Positions 17,267 through 25,720 are shown, numbered from the stretch's first letter. The stretch is 52,910 nt of DNA from Beijerinckiaceae bacterium (GCA_030684835.1 JAUXWZ010000189.1:1-52910), one strand, 5' to 3'. Notes: generated by a model not told the origin, from the sequence alone. Made by a program: numbers and translations.

Positions 17267-17881
17267 TCAAACTTCGCGCAACAACCGCTCTGCTTCCGCG
17301 ATGTCTTCAGGCGTGTTGGCGTTGAAGAACGGATCGACAGGCGCCGCAGGCCACTCCGCGTGGGCCATTTTGTAGCGTGCGGTCCATCTGTCGATCTTGC
17401 GCATGTTTTCCACCACGAGTGCGTGGCGAAGATCTTCGCGCAACGCCACGCGCCAAAGCGCGATGACAGGATGAGCCTGATCGCCGGAATGGGCGACGCA
17501 AATGTCAGCATCGGCCGCCTCACGAACTACTTCAAGTCTCTCAACTAGATCGTTGGGAAGAAACGGACAATCAGCTGCGACGCTGAGCAGGAAGCGCGCT
17601 TGGGGCGCGTGCTGCGCCGCCCAGTCCATGCCTGCAAGGACGCCGGCCAATGGCCCTGCGAAGCCTTCAATCGAATCCGCGACGACCGGCAGCTTCCACT
17701 GTGCAAAGCGTGCCGGGTCGCCATTAGCGTTGAGCGCAATTGCGGAGCATTGGGGCGTGACGCATTCGATCACGCGATCGAGGATCGTCTTGCCGCCAAT
17801 GGACTTCAGCGGCTTGTCGCCGCCGCCCATGCGCCGCGCGAGGCCGCCGGCAAGGATAACGCAAGCGGGCGACTGGCTCAT
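17267..17881 (-). CDS. mobA: Molybdenum cofactor guanylyltransferase MobA
   Basis: The 204-aa protein starts with the nucleotidyltransferase signature [17 protein letters not shown], followed by [17 protein letters not shown] with the metal-binding Asp. It joins GMP from GTP to Mo-molybdopterin to give the bis-MGD cofactor used by DMSO-reductase-family enzymes such as the formate dehydrogenase encoded at 25932-28913. Length fits the family. Its ATG overlaps the stop of mrp by four bases. MobB, its usual partner, is encoded at 30718 on the other strand. Confidence 0.93.
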   Translation of the reverse strand: MSQSPACVILAGGLARRMGGGDKPLKSIGGKTILDRVIECVTPQCSAIALNANGDPARFAQWKLPVVADSIEGFAGPLAGVLAGMDWAAQHAPQARFLLSVAADCPFLPNDLVERLEVVREAADADICVAHSGDQAHPVIALWRVALREDLRHALVVENMRKIDRWTARYKMAHAEWPAAPVDPFFNANTPEDIAEAERLLREV

Positions 17882-19023
17882 TCGATGACAATGCGAGGCG
17901 CTGGTTTCGATGCGGCGCCGCTATCCAACGCCGCCCACACCTTGCGCGCAATCGCGAGATAGGCTTGCGAATGGGGGCCGTCGGGGGTCGTTGCAACCAC
18001 GGGGCGGCCTTCGTCGGACGTTTCGCGGATCTCCATGTGAAGCGGGATTTCGCCAAGGAAAGGCACGCCGGTTTTTTCAGCTTCTGCGCGCGCGCCGCCG
18101 TGGCCAAAGATCGGCGACACGTGGCCGCAATTCGGGCAGCAGAAGTTCGCCATGTTCTCGATCACGCCAAGCACGGGCACGTTGACCTTACGGAACATCG
18201 CCACGCCGCGCCGCGCATCGAGCAGCGCCAGATCCTGCGGGGTCGAGACGATGACGGCGCCCGCCAGAGGCGTTTGCTGCGCCATTGTGAGCTGCGCATC
18301 GCCTGTTCCTGGCGGCATGTCCACGACCAGTACGTCTAGATCGCCCCAGGCGACTTCGCGCAGCATTTGCGTGAGCGCGCTCATCACCATCGGGCCGCGC
18401 CAGATCATCGCGGTTTCCTCATCGACAAGGAAGCCGATGGACATGACCTTCACGCCGTATCTTTCCAGCGGCTGCATCTTTCGCTCGGACGTGACGAACG
18501 GCTTGCCGCGTAGACCAAAGAGTTTGGGCTGCGACGGGCCATAAATGTCTGCGTCGAGAATGCCGATCTTCAGGCCCAGCGCGGCCAGACCCAGCGCGAG
18601 ATTGCAGGAGGTGGTCGACTTGCCGACACCGCCCTTGCCGGACGCCACCGCGATGATGTGTTTCACGCCGGGAATGCCCGTGAGGTTCGACGTTGCGGCG
18701 GGCGGATTTTTGGGACCGCTGCGCATGGGAGTCGGACCGGGCGTTCGGCCGGAAGTTGGCGCGGGCGCCGATCCCGCTGCCCTGTCGGCGGTCAGCCCCA
18801 CAAGCACGCCCGTGACGCCGGGAAGGCGTTTGACGATCTGCTCGGCGCTGGAGCGCACGCCTTCTAGCGTGTTCACCTCCGATGGATCGATTGTGATCGC
18901 GAAAATCACCTTGCCGTCGTTGATCACAACGTCGGTGAGGCGGCCGGATGCGGGCAGGCTCTTGCCGTCCGGCAATTTCACGGTTTCAAGCGCGCGCAGA
19001 ATGTCATCGCGGTTCAAAGGCAC
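17878..19023 (-). CDS. mrp: Mrp/ApbC/NBP35-family ATP-binding Fe-S carrier
   Basis: The 381-aa protein has an N-terminal DUF59/MIP18-like part ([19 protein letters not shown]) and a P-loop ATPase domain with deviant Walker [17 protein letters not shown]. The cluster-binding CxxC is in [15 protein letters not shown]. The family carries Fe-S clusters to target apoproteins in the cytoplasm. I chose the GTG at 19023 because GGAG precedes it by nine bases and relatives begin at this point. A second GTG at 19038 lacks a ribosome site. It lies between a 12-ferredoxin-cysteine protein and mobA on one strand, which suggests that it serves maturation of the Fe-S-rich formate dehydrogenase system. Confidence 0.9.
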   Translation of the reverse strand: MPLNRDDILRALETVKLPDGKSLPASGRLTDVVINDGKVIFAITIDPSEVNTLEGVRSSAEQIVKRLPGVTGVLVGLTADRAAGSAPAPTSGRTPGPTPMRSGPKNPPAATSNLTGIPGVKHIIAVASGKGGVGKSTTSCNLALGLAALGLKIGILDADIYGPSQPKLFGLRGKPFVTSERKMQPLERYGVKVMSIGFLVDEETAMIWRGPMVMSALTQMLREVAWGDLDVLVVDMPPGTGDAQLTMAQQTPLAGAVIVSTPQDLALLDARRGVAMFRKVNVPVLGVIENMANFCCPNCGHVSPIFGHGGARAEAEKTGVPFLGEIPLHMEIRETSDEGRPVVATTPDGPHSQAYLAIARKVWAALDSGAASKPAPRIVIE

Positions 19024-19047
19024 GAATAAAATCTCCACATCAATGTG

Positions 19048-21084
19048 CTAGTTCAGGCTGTCCTTGCCGTCTCTTTGTCGCGCCTTCAAATAGTCTTCCG
19101 TCGTCATCACCGGCGGTCGCTGCGGCGCACCGTGGGGATCGAAGCCCTCGTTCACAACAGTTTCCACACGGCAGTCCTCGCACATGCGAATGACGTCCAG
19201 CCTGTTTGCGTTCGCACCAGAGAACATCCAGTGCCGGCCTTCAAGTTTGGCGGCCACGCGCTCGATGGCGCTCCTCGTTCCAAACAGCTTACCGCATTTC
19301 AGGCACGGGTAGGGCTCTTCCTCCTTGACCGTGCGATGCCCCTCGCTCCAGGCGTGGAAGTCCACGCGCGGCTCCAGGGTGATGACCTTCTCGGGGCAAG
19401 TAGCTTGGCACAGGCCGCATTGCACGCACATGCTCTCTGAGAAGCGTAGCATCGGCTTTTCGGCGTTGTCGGCCAGAGCGCCCGTGGGACAGGCCGCGAC
19501 GCAGGCGTGACATAGTGTGCAGCCATCGACGTTAACGTTGACGCCGCCAAAGGGCGCGCCCTTTTGAAGCGCGATCACCGGCACAGGCTCGGGCGCCGCC
19601 TGATGCAATTCTCGGAAAATCGTTTCAAGCACGCCGCGCTTGGCGCCGCGCGCCACCATGCCGGCAGGCTTCGCAGAGGCGACGCCAACAGGCGACGCCA
19701 TAAGTTGCGCGCGCAGCTCGTCGGGGTCATCGGTCTGGATGATGGAGACGACGCCCGCGCCATATCCGAGGGCGGAGACGATTGTCTCGCAGCTCTCAAC
19801 CACACGCAGGGCGCTGTCGATGTCGTGCTTGGGCTTGTTGCGCGCCAGCAGACGAGCGCCCGCTCCGCCATAAGCGAAAACCGAGGCGATGGCCTCCGGG
19901 CCCAATTGCGTGTTCTCGTTGACGCGCAGCGGCAACACGTTGGCCGGAAGGCCGTCGCCGAAGCGGGCGAGCGCGTCAATTAATGGTTCGCCGTGGTCTC
20001 CGTCATGAAACAGAATAACTGCATGGTCTCCACCAGCCTTGCGGTAGGTCTGAAGCAGAATCTGCAGCTTGCGGATCAGCGTATCAGCGGCGGGCAGGGC
20101 GTAGCTGGCGGCCCCTGTGGGGCATGCTGCGGCGCAGGCGCCACACCCAGCGCACACTTCGGCGTCGATGGCGACGTGATCGCCGGCTGGCGTGATGGCG
20201 CCCGTGGGGCACAGGTCAAGACAGCGCGTGCAGCCGATCACCTTTGAGCGCGAATAAGCGCAGAGGTCCGCTTTGAAATCGACGTAGCGCGGCTTGTCGA
20301 ACGTGCCGACGAGATTGCCCGCATCATGGATCGCGCGTTCAACAGCTACGGGGTCGCGCGGATCGGGACGCAGATAACCGGCGCGCAAATCATGCGCGGG
20401 AAACAGCGGCGTTCCGCCGGTCAGATCGAGCACGACATCGCACTTCGAAACCGCGCCATCGCGGGCCGGGCCAAAGCGCAACGCCGCGCGAGAGGAAGGC
20501 GCAGGCAGGGCGAGGTCGTCAATTGTCAGCTCGAAGCGCCCGAGGCTGCCGATGGCGGCGCGCACGACGCCCGAGAAGATGGGAAACTCAAAGTCGCGCG
20601 GCGGGGCCACATTCTGCGGGCGGGCGAGGATGACAGTCACGTCGAGCTGGTCGGACAGGCGGCGCGCGGCCTCAATGGCCTGTTCATCGCGCCCATAGAT
20701 GAGGGCGACGCCCTTGCTCTCGATGGAGACGAGGCGCACGGGCGGCATGGGTTCTGCGGCGGCGGCGATCAGGGCCGCCATTTTGGGGGCGGCTTTCGCC
20801 CCGTCCGATGACCAGCCGGCGGTTTCACGGATATTGACGAAGGTGACGTTTGCGGCTTGCCCGGCATCTTCCAGAGCTTCGCGGAACAAGGGCGCCTGCG
20901 CGGTGCAGGCGATCGTCACGGAGCCCGATTGCGCCAGAGCGGGGCGCACGCGGTCAAGTTCTGCTCCGCAGAACTGGCTGCCAGACACAAGTTTACCACC
21001 GCACGCCTTGCCGATGGCGTCGAAATCGACATCCATGGAGCGTTCGCAGTCGCAAACGAACATTGTGCGGCTGTCGCCGACCAT
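19048..21084 (-). CDS. HdrA-like polyferredoxin next to formate dehydrogenase genes
   Basis: The 678-aa soluble protein opens with a region resembling the N-terminal domain of heterodisulfide reductase HdrA: FVCDC (Cys11, Cys13), FCGAE (Cys39), ACTAQAPLFREALEDAG (Cys60) and NIRETAGW. A flavin-domain-like stretch follows (VALIYGRDEQAIEAARRL), but the GxGxxG of HdrA is lost. Four 4Fe-4S ferredoxin motifs come in two pairs: Cys285/288/292, Cys311/314/317/321, Cys522/525/528/532 and Cys553/556/559/563. The C terminus has two further CxxC pairs (594/597, 635/638). GGAGGG sets the start. It diverges from the FDH operon and leads a unit with mrp and mobA. A role in electron supply or FDH maturation is inference. 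Proteins of this kind accompany FDH clusters in related bacteria, as I recall. Confidence 0.8.
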   Translation of the reverse strand: MVGDSRTMFVCDCERSMDVDFDAIGKACGGKLVSGSQFCGAELDRVRPALAQSGSVTIACTAQAPLFREALEDAGQAANVTFVNIRETAGWSSDGAKAAPKMAALIAAAAEPMPPVRLVSIESKGVALIYGRDEQAIEAARRLSDQLDVTVILARPQNVAPPRDFEFPIFSGVVRAAIGSLGRFELTIDDLALPAPSSRAALRFGPARDGAVSKCDVVLDLTGGTPLFPAHDLRAGYLRPDPRDPVAVERAIHDAGNLVGTFDKPRYVDFKADLCAYSRSKVIGCTRCLDLCPTGAITPAGDHVAIDAEVCAGCGACAAACPTGAASYALPAADTLIRKLQILLQTYRKAGGDHAVILFHDGDHGEPLIDALARFGDGLPANVLPLRVNENTQLGPEAIASVFAYGGAGARLLARNKPKHDIDSALRVVESCETIVSALGYGAGVVSIIQTDDPDELRAQLMASPVGVASAKPAGMVARGAKRGVLETIFRELHQAAPEPVPVIALQKGAPFGGVNVNVDGCTLCHACVAACPTGALADNAEKPMLRFSESMCVQCGLCQATCPEKVITLEPRVDFHAWSEGHRTVKEEEPYPCLKCGKLFGTRSAIERVAAKLEGRHWMFSGANANRLDVIRMCEDCRVETVVNEGFDPHGAPQRPPVMTTEDYLKARQRDGKDSLN

Positions 21085-21130
21085 TGTGATCCCTCCGGCG
21101 CGCCTTGGCGTCACCTGACCCCTACGTCGA

Positions 21131-21176
21131 AAGGCCGACTAGTCTTGGCCTTGCGTCAGAACTTCCTAGATAGGAA
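21131..21176. promoter_or_regulatory. Divergent promoter region with two palindromes
   Basis: The 137-base gap between the divergent polyferredoxin and FDH operons holds AAGGCC-GACTAGTCTT-GGCCTT (21131-21152), whose centre GACTAGTC is itself palindromic, and TTCCTA-GA-TAGGAA (21163-21176). A possible sigma-70 promoter for the plus-strand operon is TTGGCC (21145-21150), 16 bases, TAGATA (21167-21172). Both palindromes overlap these elements, as operators would. The binding protein is unknown. Confidence 0.45.
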
Positions 21177-21221
21177 ACGAAACCAGAATGCAAACCCCGG
21201 CGGAAGCGTGTAGCAGGGCTC

Positions 21222-21959
21222 ATGATGGAAAATACAGGTCTCGACCTGCCGCCCGGATATACATTGGTGTCCCTACGCGAGAGTGGCGACGCTTTCGCTC
21301 ACGCTTGCACCATCGCCGCCGAGCAAGGGGCGGGCACGTTCGTTCATGTGCGCCGCTACGACCTCGTGGAGTTCGCGGTCGTACTGGAGCCTGATGAGCC
21401 ATTGCGCTCGGCGCGTCGGGCCTTCTTTGCCGGGATGCACGCGGTCGCAGAATCCATCGCCGCCCATTGTCCGCCGGAGCGCGATGTGTCCTTCGCCTGG
21501 CCCGATACGATCATCTTTGATCACGGGCTCGTGGGCGGCGGGCGCCTTGGCTGGCCCGAGGGTGCGGCGGAAGATCAGACGCCCGATTGGCTGGTGTTTG
21601 GCTGCATGCTGCGCTCGGTCGACCTCAGCCACATGGAAGCGGGCATGCACGCAGGCTCAACCGCGCTGGTGGCCGAAGGCTTCGAGCTTGTGGACGTCAA
21701 CTCAATTGCGGAAAGTTTTGCGCGACACCTGATGAGCGCATTCGATCTGTGGGGCGAGCAGGGTTTTCGCGCCGTGGGCGCGCAATACCTTGAACGCCTG
21801 CCGAAGAAAAAAGCGGGCGAGAAGCGGATCATCGACGAGAACGGCGACTTACTGACGACGCTGCCGATGGGGGGCGCGGCGGACCGTCTTCCGCTTGTCC
21901 CCGCGCTTGGCGACGCCGTCTGGCTCGATCGGACCGCCGATGCGCCCAAACTGGGTTAG
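21222..21959 (+). CDS. Biotin/lipoate protein ligase-like protein of the FDH cluster
   Basis: The 245-aa protein resembles the BPL_LplA_LipB family in its first 180 residues (LPPGYTLVSLRESGDAFAHA, SFAWPDTIIFDHGLVGGGRLGWPEG, WLVFGCMLRSVDL), followed by a C-terminal segment with GAQYLERLPKKKAGEKRIIDE. Biotin and lipoate ligases use a conserved Lys in a K-x-G-G-like motif, but here the corresponding stretch is GLVGGG with no Lys, so classical ligase activity is doubtful. It is the first gene of the plus-strand FDH operon, with the next gene three bases away. Homologues sit in the same place in related FDH clusters, as I recall. Its true role is unknown. Confidence 0.75.
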   Translation: MMENTGLDLPPGYTLVSLRESGDAFAHACTIAAEQGAGTFVHVRRYDLVEFAVVLEPDEPLRSARRAFFAGMHAVAESIAAHCPPERDVSFAWPDTIIFDHGLVGGGRLGWPEGAAEDQTPDWLVFGCMLRSVDLSHMEAGMHAGSTALVAEGFELVDVNSIAESFARHLMSAFDLWGEQGFRAVGAQYLERLPKKKAGEKRIIDENGDLLTTLPMGGAADRLPLVPALGDAVWLDRTADAPKLG

Positions 21960-21962
21960 ATC

Positions 21963-22532
21963 ATGAAGCTCCCGCGCGTCATCCGGCTTGATCCGTCCGA
22001 TACGTTCATCTTCGAGCGGGCGGCCGAGCCAGGCGAATGGGCGGTCTCTGGGGGATTTTTGTTCGCTGGGTGCGATCCTGATGCGATGCAGACAAAGGAG
22101 CGTCACGCATTCCGCTCGGGCTTTCTGGGGACAGGCTCGCTTGGGTTTTCGACCCTTGTGACGGTCAGTCTGGTTACCGAGACAGAACGCGCGGCGGCTG
22201 TCGCGGGCCTTGCCGACAGTTTCCTTACGCTTGGCGCACCCAGCCGGGCGGAGGCTGAGAAGGCGGCCCATGAGGAAATCGCATTCGCTGCGAGCCTTTG
22301 TGATCATCCCGAAGGAACTTTGATCGCCATGGAGCGGCGCATGGACGAGGGCGAGGTGCGGGAGCGTTTCCGCACACTCAAACCGCGCGAAAACGCGCCA
22401 GGGTCCGACAAGCTGCACGCATTTTCGCGCGCCTTTACTTTCCATGAGGTAGAAGGCGAGGAAGAACCGGAAGAACAGGTGGATCTCGTCGCGCTTATGA
22501 ACACGAAAGCGCCGGGACGCGGCCCGCAATGA
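21963..22532 (+). CDS. Uncharacterised FDH-cluster protein (DUF6505-like)
   Basis: The 189-aa cytoplasmic protein begins MKLPRVIRLDPSDTFIFERA, a pattern I recall from proteins annotated DUF6505 in rhizobial formate dehydrogenase clusters. No transmembrane segment, signal peptide, cysteine pair or known catalytic motif is visible. The N-terminal 100 residues look like a compact mixed domain (GEWAVSGGFLFAGCD, LGFSTLVTVSL), and the rest is helical and charged. It starts three bases after the upstream stop and is followed after ten bases by the next gene, so it is surely co-transcribed. Function unknown. Maturation of FDH is a guess from context. Confidence 0.7.
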   Translation: MKLPRVIRLDPSDTFIFERAAEPGEWAVSGGFLFAGCDPDAMQTKERHAFRSGFLGTGSLGFSTLVTVSLVTETERAAAVAGLADSFLTLGAPSRAEAEKAAHEEIAFAASLCDHPEGTLIAMERRMDEGEVRERFRTLKPRENAPGSDKLHAFSRAFTFHEVEGEEEPEEQVDLVALMNTKAPGRGPQ

Positions 22533-22542
22533 GGATTTCGTC

Positions 22543-23565
22543 GTGAGAGAATTCTGGGTTTCTTCCGGACACCATCTTTCCCGCCGCAATGGCGCCGGCG
22601 AACTCGTCGCGACGCCGGAGTTGATGATGGCGTGGCTTGCACGTCCCGAACTCAGCCCGCCGCCGGAGGCCCGCGACGCCGAGCGCGAATTGCACGCATC
22701 GCTCATGGCCGATCCGTTCCGCGCCGTCTCCGATAATGACATTGGCGCCCTTGCCGATCCTGACGCGCGAGAAAACTGGTCTTTCTTCATCCGGTTTCGC
22801 GACCGGCTCCGCGCGGCGCCATCGATTGAACAGGCGTATCGCGATCTCGCACTCGCGCCGCGCATTGATCTACCGCCGCTGTTTATGGATCAACTGGCGC
22901 ACCTGATTTTGCGCAACGCGCTGGACGATTGCGAAGATCCCTATGCGCTGCGGGCGGGCGAATTGTTCTTCAGATCGCAGCGCGCAAGCGTGCACGACGG
23001 GGTGTTGACGCTTGCCGACGCTGACCTGATCGATGAAATCGAGAAAGGGCGGGCGGGCATGATGCATGTCGCGCCACTGACCGCGATGCTCGACAAGGAC
23101 GAACTTGACGTTATGGACGACGAGAGCTCCTGGACGTATTGGTCGCGCTCGGATGCTAATTCCATGGCGATGAATCTGGGCGGCAACGCCAAGGCGCGGG
23201 ACGGCCTTGCCCACGTTATCGCGGCCTGGGTGAAGCATCTGCTGGGCTGCAAGGTTTTTGTGGAGCCTATCGCGAAGATGGATGACCGCGACTGGCGTTG
23301 GTTCATCGGGCTGGACGCGGAAGGCACGCGGATCGGCAATGCGCTCTGGCGCGGCGAAAGCCTCAAGGCTGCCGATGTGGACCGCGTGATCGCGCTTTTC
23401 CGCCTCACCTTCGCTGACGAACGGCAGGCTGACAAAAACATGCGTGGCAAACCGGTCTACCTGATCCTTGGCATGACCGGGGACCGGATGATCCGCATGA
23501 AGCCGCAAAATCTCATCGCAGGTCTGCCTTTGGCGAAACCCGTCCAAGCGGAGCGCGTGCAATGA
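22543..23565 (+). CDS. Uncharacterised FDH-cluster protein (DUF6352-like)
   Basis: The 340-aa protein starts at GTG (MREFWVSSGHHLSRRNGAG) after a GAGGA ribosome site. That opening and the ATPELMMAWLARPEL that follows match what I recall as DUF6352. No signal peptide or membrane helix is visible. A long acidic middle region (LDKDELDVMDDESSWTYWS) is notable. It overlaps the next gene by four bases (ATGA), which indicates translational coupling. Members occur in formate dehydrogenase clusters of Hyphomicrobiales and relatives. The molecular role is not known to me. Confidence 0.72.
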   Translation: MREFWVSSGHHLSRRNGAGELVATPELMMAWLARPELSPPPEARDAERELHASLMADPFRAVSDNDIGALADPDARENWSFFIRFRDRLRAAPSIEQAYRDLALAPRIDLPPLFMDQLAHLILRNALDDCEDPYALRAGELFFRSQRASVHDGVLTLADADLIDEIEKGRAGMMHVAPLTAMLDKDELDVMDDESSWTYWSRSDANSMAMNLGGNAKARDGLAHVIAAWVKHLLGCKVFVEPIAKMDDRDWRWFIGLDAEGTRIGNALWRGESLKAADVDRVIALFRLTFADERQADKNMRGKPVYLILGMTGDRMIRMKPQNLIAGLPLAKPVQAERVQ

Positions 23566-24077
23566 GCGTCACCCGCGAGGTGGGTATTCTCGTGCGCCGC
23601 ACAAAGGTCGACAGCCCGTGGATTGACCATGTGTGGGCGCCAGCCGCAGTGCTGGAAGAAGCGCCGGGGACCACTCCGTGGACCAGACTTTCTGTGAGCG
23701 AGAGCGAAGAGCTTTTCTATGCGGGCTCGGCGTTCATCGACCTCCACCCCTCCGAGACCGGGAATTACCGGGATAATCTGATCGACGGCGATCCGCAGGT
23801 TTGGATTGGCCTGAGGGAGGGCGATGGGGGGCACGGGGTCGAACTCGTAGCAATCACCGCCGATCCCAGCGAGGGCGAGTCGCTATTTGAGAGCGGTCTT
23901 ATTGTCGGCAAGGCGCCGATGCCGCCGGACGTCGCCGCGTGGGTTGCCGCCTATGTTGACGAACACCACGTCGAGCGCGTTTTCCAGAAACGGCAGCGAG
24001 ACAAGTCCGGCCCAGACCCGCGCAAAAGCCCGGGCGCACGCAGCGGCGGGGCAGACCGTGACGGGAGCCAGCGATGA
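23562..24077 (+). CDS. DUF3305 domain protein of the FDH cluster
   Basis: The 171-aa protein fits DUF3305: VGILVRRTKVDSPWIDHVW near the start, LHPSETGNYRDNL, and PQVWIGLREGDGGHGVEL, followed by VAAWVAAYVDEHHVERVF. No cofactor motif or leader is visible. The last 30 residues are basic and disordered. It overlaps both neighbours by four bases (ATGA). DUF3305 and DUF3306 proteins nearly always travel together beside formate dehydrogenase genes, so a joint step in assembly is likely, but none has been demonstrated to my knowledge. Confidence 0.85.
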   Translation: MSVTREVGILVRRTKVDSPWIDHVWAPAAVLEEAPGTTPWTRLSVSESEELFYAGSAFIDLHPSETGNYRDNLIDGDPQVWIGLREGDGGHGVELVAITADPSEGESLFESGLIVGKAPMPPDVAAWVAAYVDEHHVERVFQKRQRDKSGPDPRKSPGARSGGADRDGSQR

Positions 24078-24769
24078 GCGCGCGCGACGACGACGCAGAC
24101 CGCGAGCAGGGCTTTCTCGGGCGCTGGATCAAGCGCAAGGCAGAAGTTCGCGACCATAGCGAGGCTGAAACCGAGGCGAAGGAAGAGGCTGCGCCAGCGG
24201 CCCGCGAGGATGGAGGCGCCGAACAGGCCGGCCTCAGGACGGCAGCGCAAGAGCCAGCATTCGACCTCTCAAAGCTCCCCCGTCTCGACGAGATCACCGC
24301 CGAAACGAACATCACTGATTTTATGCGCCGCGAGGTTCCGGCGGCGCTTCGCAATGCGGCGTTGCGACAGGCTTGGGCGATCGACCCCGCCATCCGCGAT
24401 TACGTCAATCCGGCGCGCGAATACGCCTATGACTGGAACGTTCCCGGCGGTGTGCCCGGAAACGGCCCCATCGAAGCTGGTTTTGACGCTTTGAAGCAGG
24501 TCGCGGAGGCGTTCAGCACACCCTTCGGCGATAATACTTTGGACTTACGGAATGATACGCCGGTGGGCCCTCAGGGTGATGCCGCCACGCCAAATCTGGA
24601 GGCGCAATCCCCGACGCCGATGCGTATGTCAGACTTGAATAAGCCTGAACAGACCGTTGTTTTATCGGAAGAAAAGATAACTTCTGATGAAGATGGTGAT
24701 GAGCGAGCCACGAACTCTCTGGCTGCTGGAGCACCCCGCCGTCGCCACGGCGGCGCATCCCCCGTCTAA
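24074..24769 (+). CDS. DUF3306 domain protein of the FDH cluster
   Basis: The 231-aa protein has the DUF3306 opening GFLGRWIKRKAEV after an acidic start, then an Ala/Glu-rich spacer and the core LPRLDEITAETNITDFMRRE with LRQAWAIDPAIRDYVNPARE. The tail after about residue 165 (following a GVPGNGP turn and an amphipathic helix) is disordered. No membrane segment or cofactor site is present. It is coupled to the DUF3305 gene by ATGA overlap. A 140-base gap with a palindrome follows before the HTH-TorD gene, so the operon may have an internal control point here. Confidence 0.85.
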   Translation: MSARDDDADREQGFLGRWIKRKAEVRDHSEAETEAKEEAAPAAREDGGAEQAGLRTAAQEPAFDLSKLPRLDEITAETNITDFMRREVPAALRNAALRQAWAIDPAIRDYVNPAREYAYDWNVPGGVPGNGPIEAGFDALKQVAEAFSTPFGDNTLDLRNDTPVGPQGDAATPNLEAQSPTPMRMSDLNKPEQTVVLSEEKITSDEDGDERATNSLAAGAPRRRHGGASPV

Positions 24770-24784
24770 CGCAAAGCCAAAGCG

Positions 24785-24819
24785 TAACGTCAGGGGCATA
24801 GGCTCAGCCTATAACGTCA
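24785..24819. promoter_or_regulatory. Palindrome flanked by direct repeats upstream of the HTH-TorD gene
   Basis: ATAGGCT-C-AGCCTAT (24798-24812) is a perfect 7-bp inverted repeat with one central base. It is framed by two exact copies of TAACGTCA at 24785-24792 and 24812-24819, whose starts are 27 bases apart. The whole lies about 90 bases before a gene with an N-terminal DNA-binding domain. This is the build of an operator, but it could also act as a weak terminator. Confidence 0.45.
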
Positions 24820-24909
24820 CTTGAAGGGGCGTCGCGTTTCTGGGATGAGTGTTTTTGATTAAAGCGGTTCCAAGAATCAGAAAATGCCAGTCGGGATCGT
24901 CGAAGGTCA

Positions 24910-25698
24910 ATGAAGGACGCGGGTCTCATTCGAGCCATTGAAGCGGTGGGCGGTGTTGGCGCACTTGCTCGTGGCCTTGGCATATCGCAGCCGTCCGTCT
25001 CCGGTTGGAGCCGCATTCCTGCGGACCGTGTGCTGGCGGTTGAAGCGCTCACTAAAGTTCCGAAATCTGTTCTTCGGTCTGACTTGTTCAGCGGTGACAC
25101 TACTGGGGCCGCGTCCATGCCGGAAATCGATGAAATCGACCGACTACGCGCCGCCGAGTGGGGCATGCTGGCCGTGCTCATGGGCCGCGCTCCGGACGCC
25201 GACACGCTAGAGAAGATTGGCGCGATCAAGGGCGACGCCACTGAACTGGGCATGGCCCATGTGGCGCTAGGGCAGGCAGCGACCGTGACCGACGAAACGC
25301 GCGCCAGCCGCGAGTATTTTGATCTCTTCATCGGCGTCGGGCGCGGTGAATTCCTCCCCTACGCCTCGTACTATCTGACCGGGTTTCTGCATGAGCGCCC
25401 GCTGGCGCGCGTACGCGGCGATCTTGAGCGGCTGGGCGTGGAGCGCGACGGGCCACGCAGCGAGCCGGAAGACCATATCGCGATCCTGTGTGACGTGATG
25501 GCGAACTTCGCCTCCGGCGCGATTGCAGCGGACATAGCGACCCAGAAGGCGTTTTTTGAAGCCCACATCAAGCCGTGGGCGATGCGCTTTTTTGCGGACC
25601 TTGAAGTGTCGCAGCGAGCGGAGTTTTACCGGAGCGTCGGCCGCGTTGGCCGCACGTTCCTAGAACTGGAAAGCGAAGCGTTCACGCTTCCATCGTGA
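24910..25698 (+). CDS. HTH (YdaS/Cro-like)-TorD chaperone fusion
   Basis: The 262-aa protein joins a Cro/YdaS-type helix-turn-helix (residues 1-65: IEAVGGVGALARGLGISQPS, then RIPADRVLAVEALTKVP) to a TorD/DmsD-type chaperone domain (about 78-262). The TorD part has FLPYASYYLTGFLHERPLA, EPEDHIAILCDVMANF and HIKPWAMRFFADLE. TorD-family chaperones bind the twin-arginine leader or apo-form of a molybdoenzyme and aid cofactor loading, and the target here should be the FDH alpha subunit. The HTH half suggests that the chaperone also binds DNA, perhaps the palindrome at 24798-24812, so that unfolded FDH could feed back on transcription. That link is inference. Confidence 0.85.
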   Translation: MKDAGLIRAIEAVGGVGALARGLGISQPSVSGWSRIPADRVLAVEALTKVPKSVLRSDLFSGDTTGAASMPEIDEIDRLRAAEWGMLAVLMGRAPDADTLEKIGAIKGDATELGMAHVALGQAATVTDETRASREYFDLFIGVGRGEFLPYASYYLTGFLHERPLARVRGDLERLGVERDGPRSEPEDHIAILCDVMANFASGAIAADIATQKAFFEAHIKPWAMRFFADLEVSQRAEFYRSVGRVGRTFLELESEAFTLPS

Positions 25699-25720
25699 AC
25701 GCCGGAGTTTTGGGGGCAAA

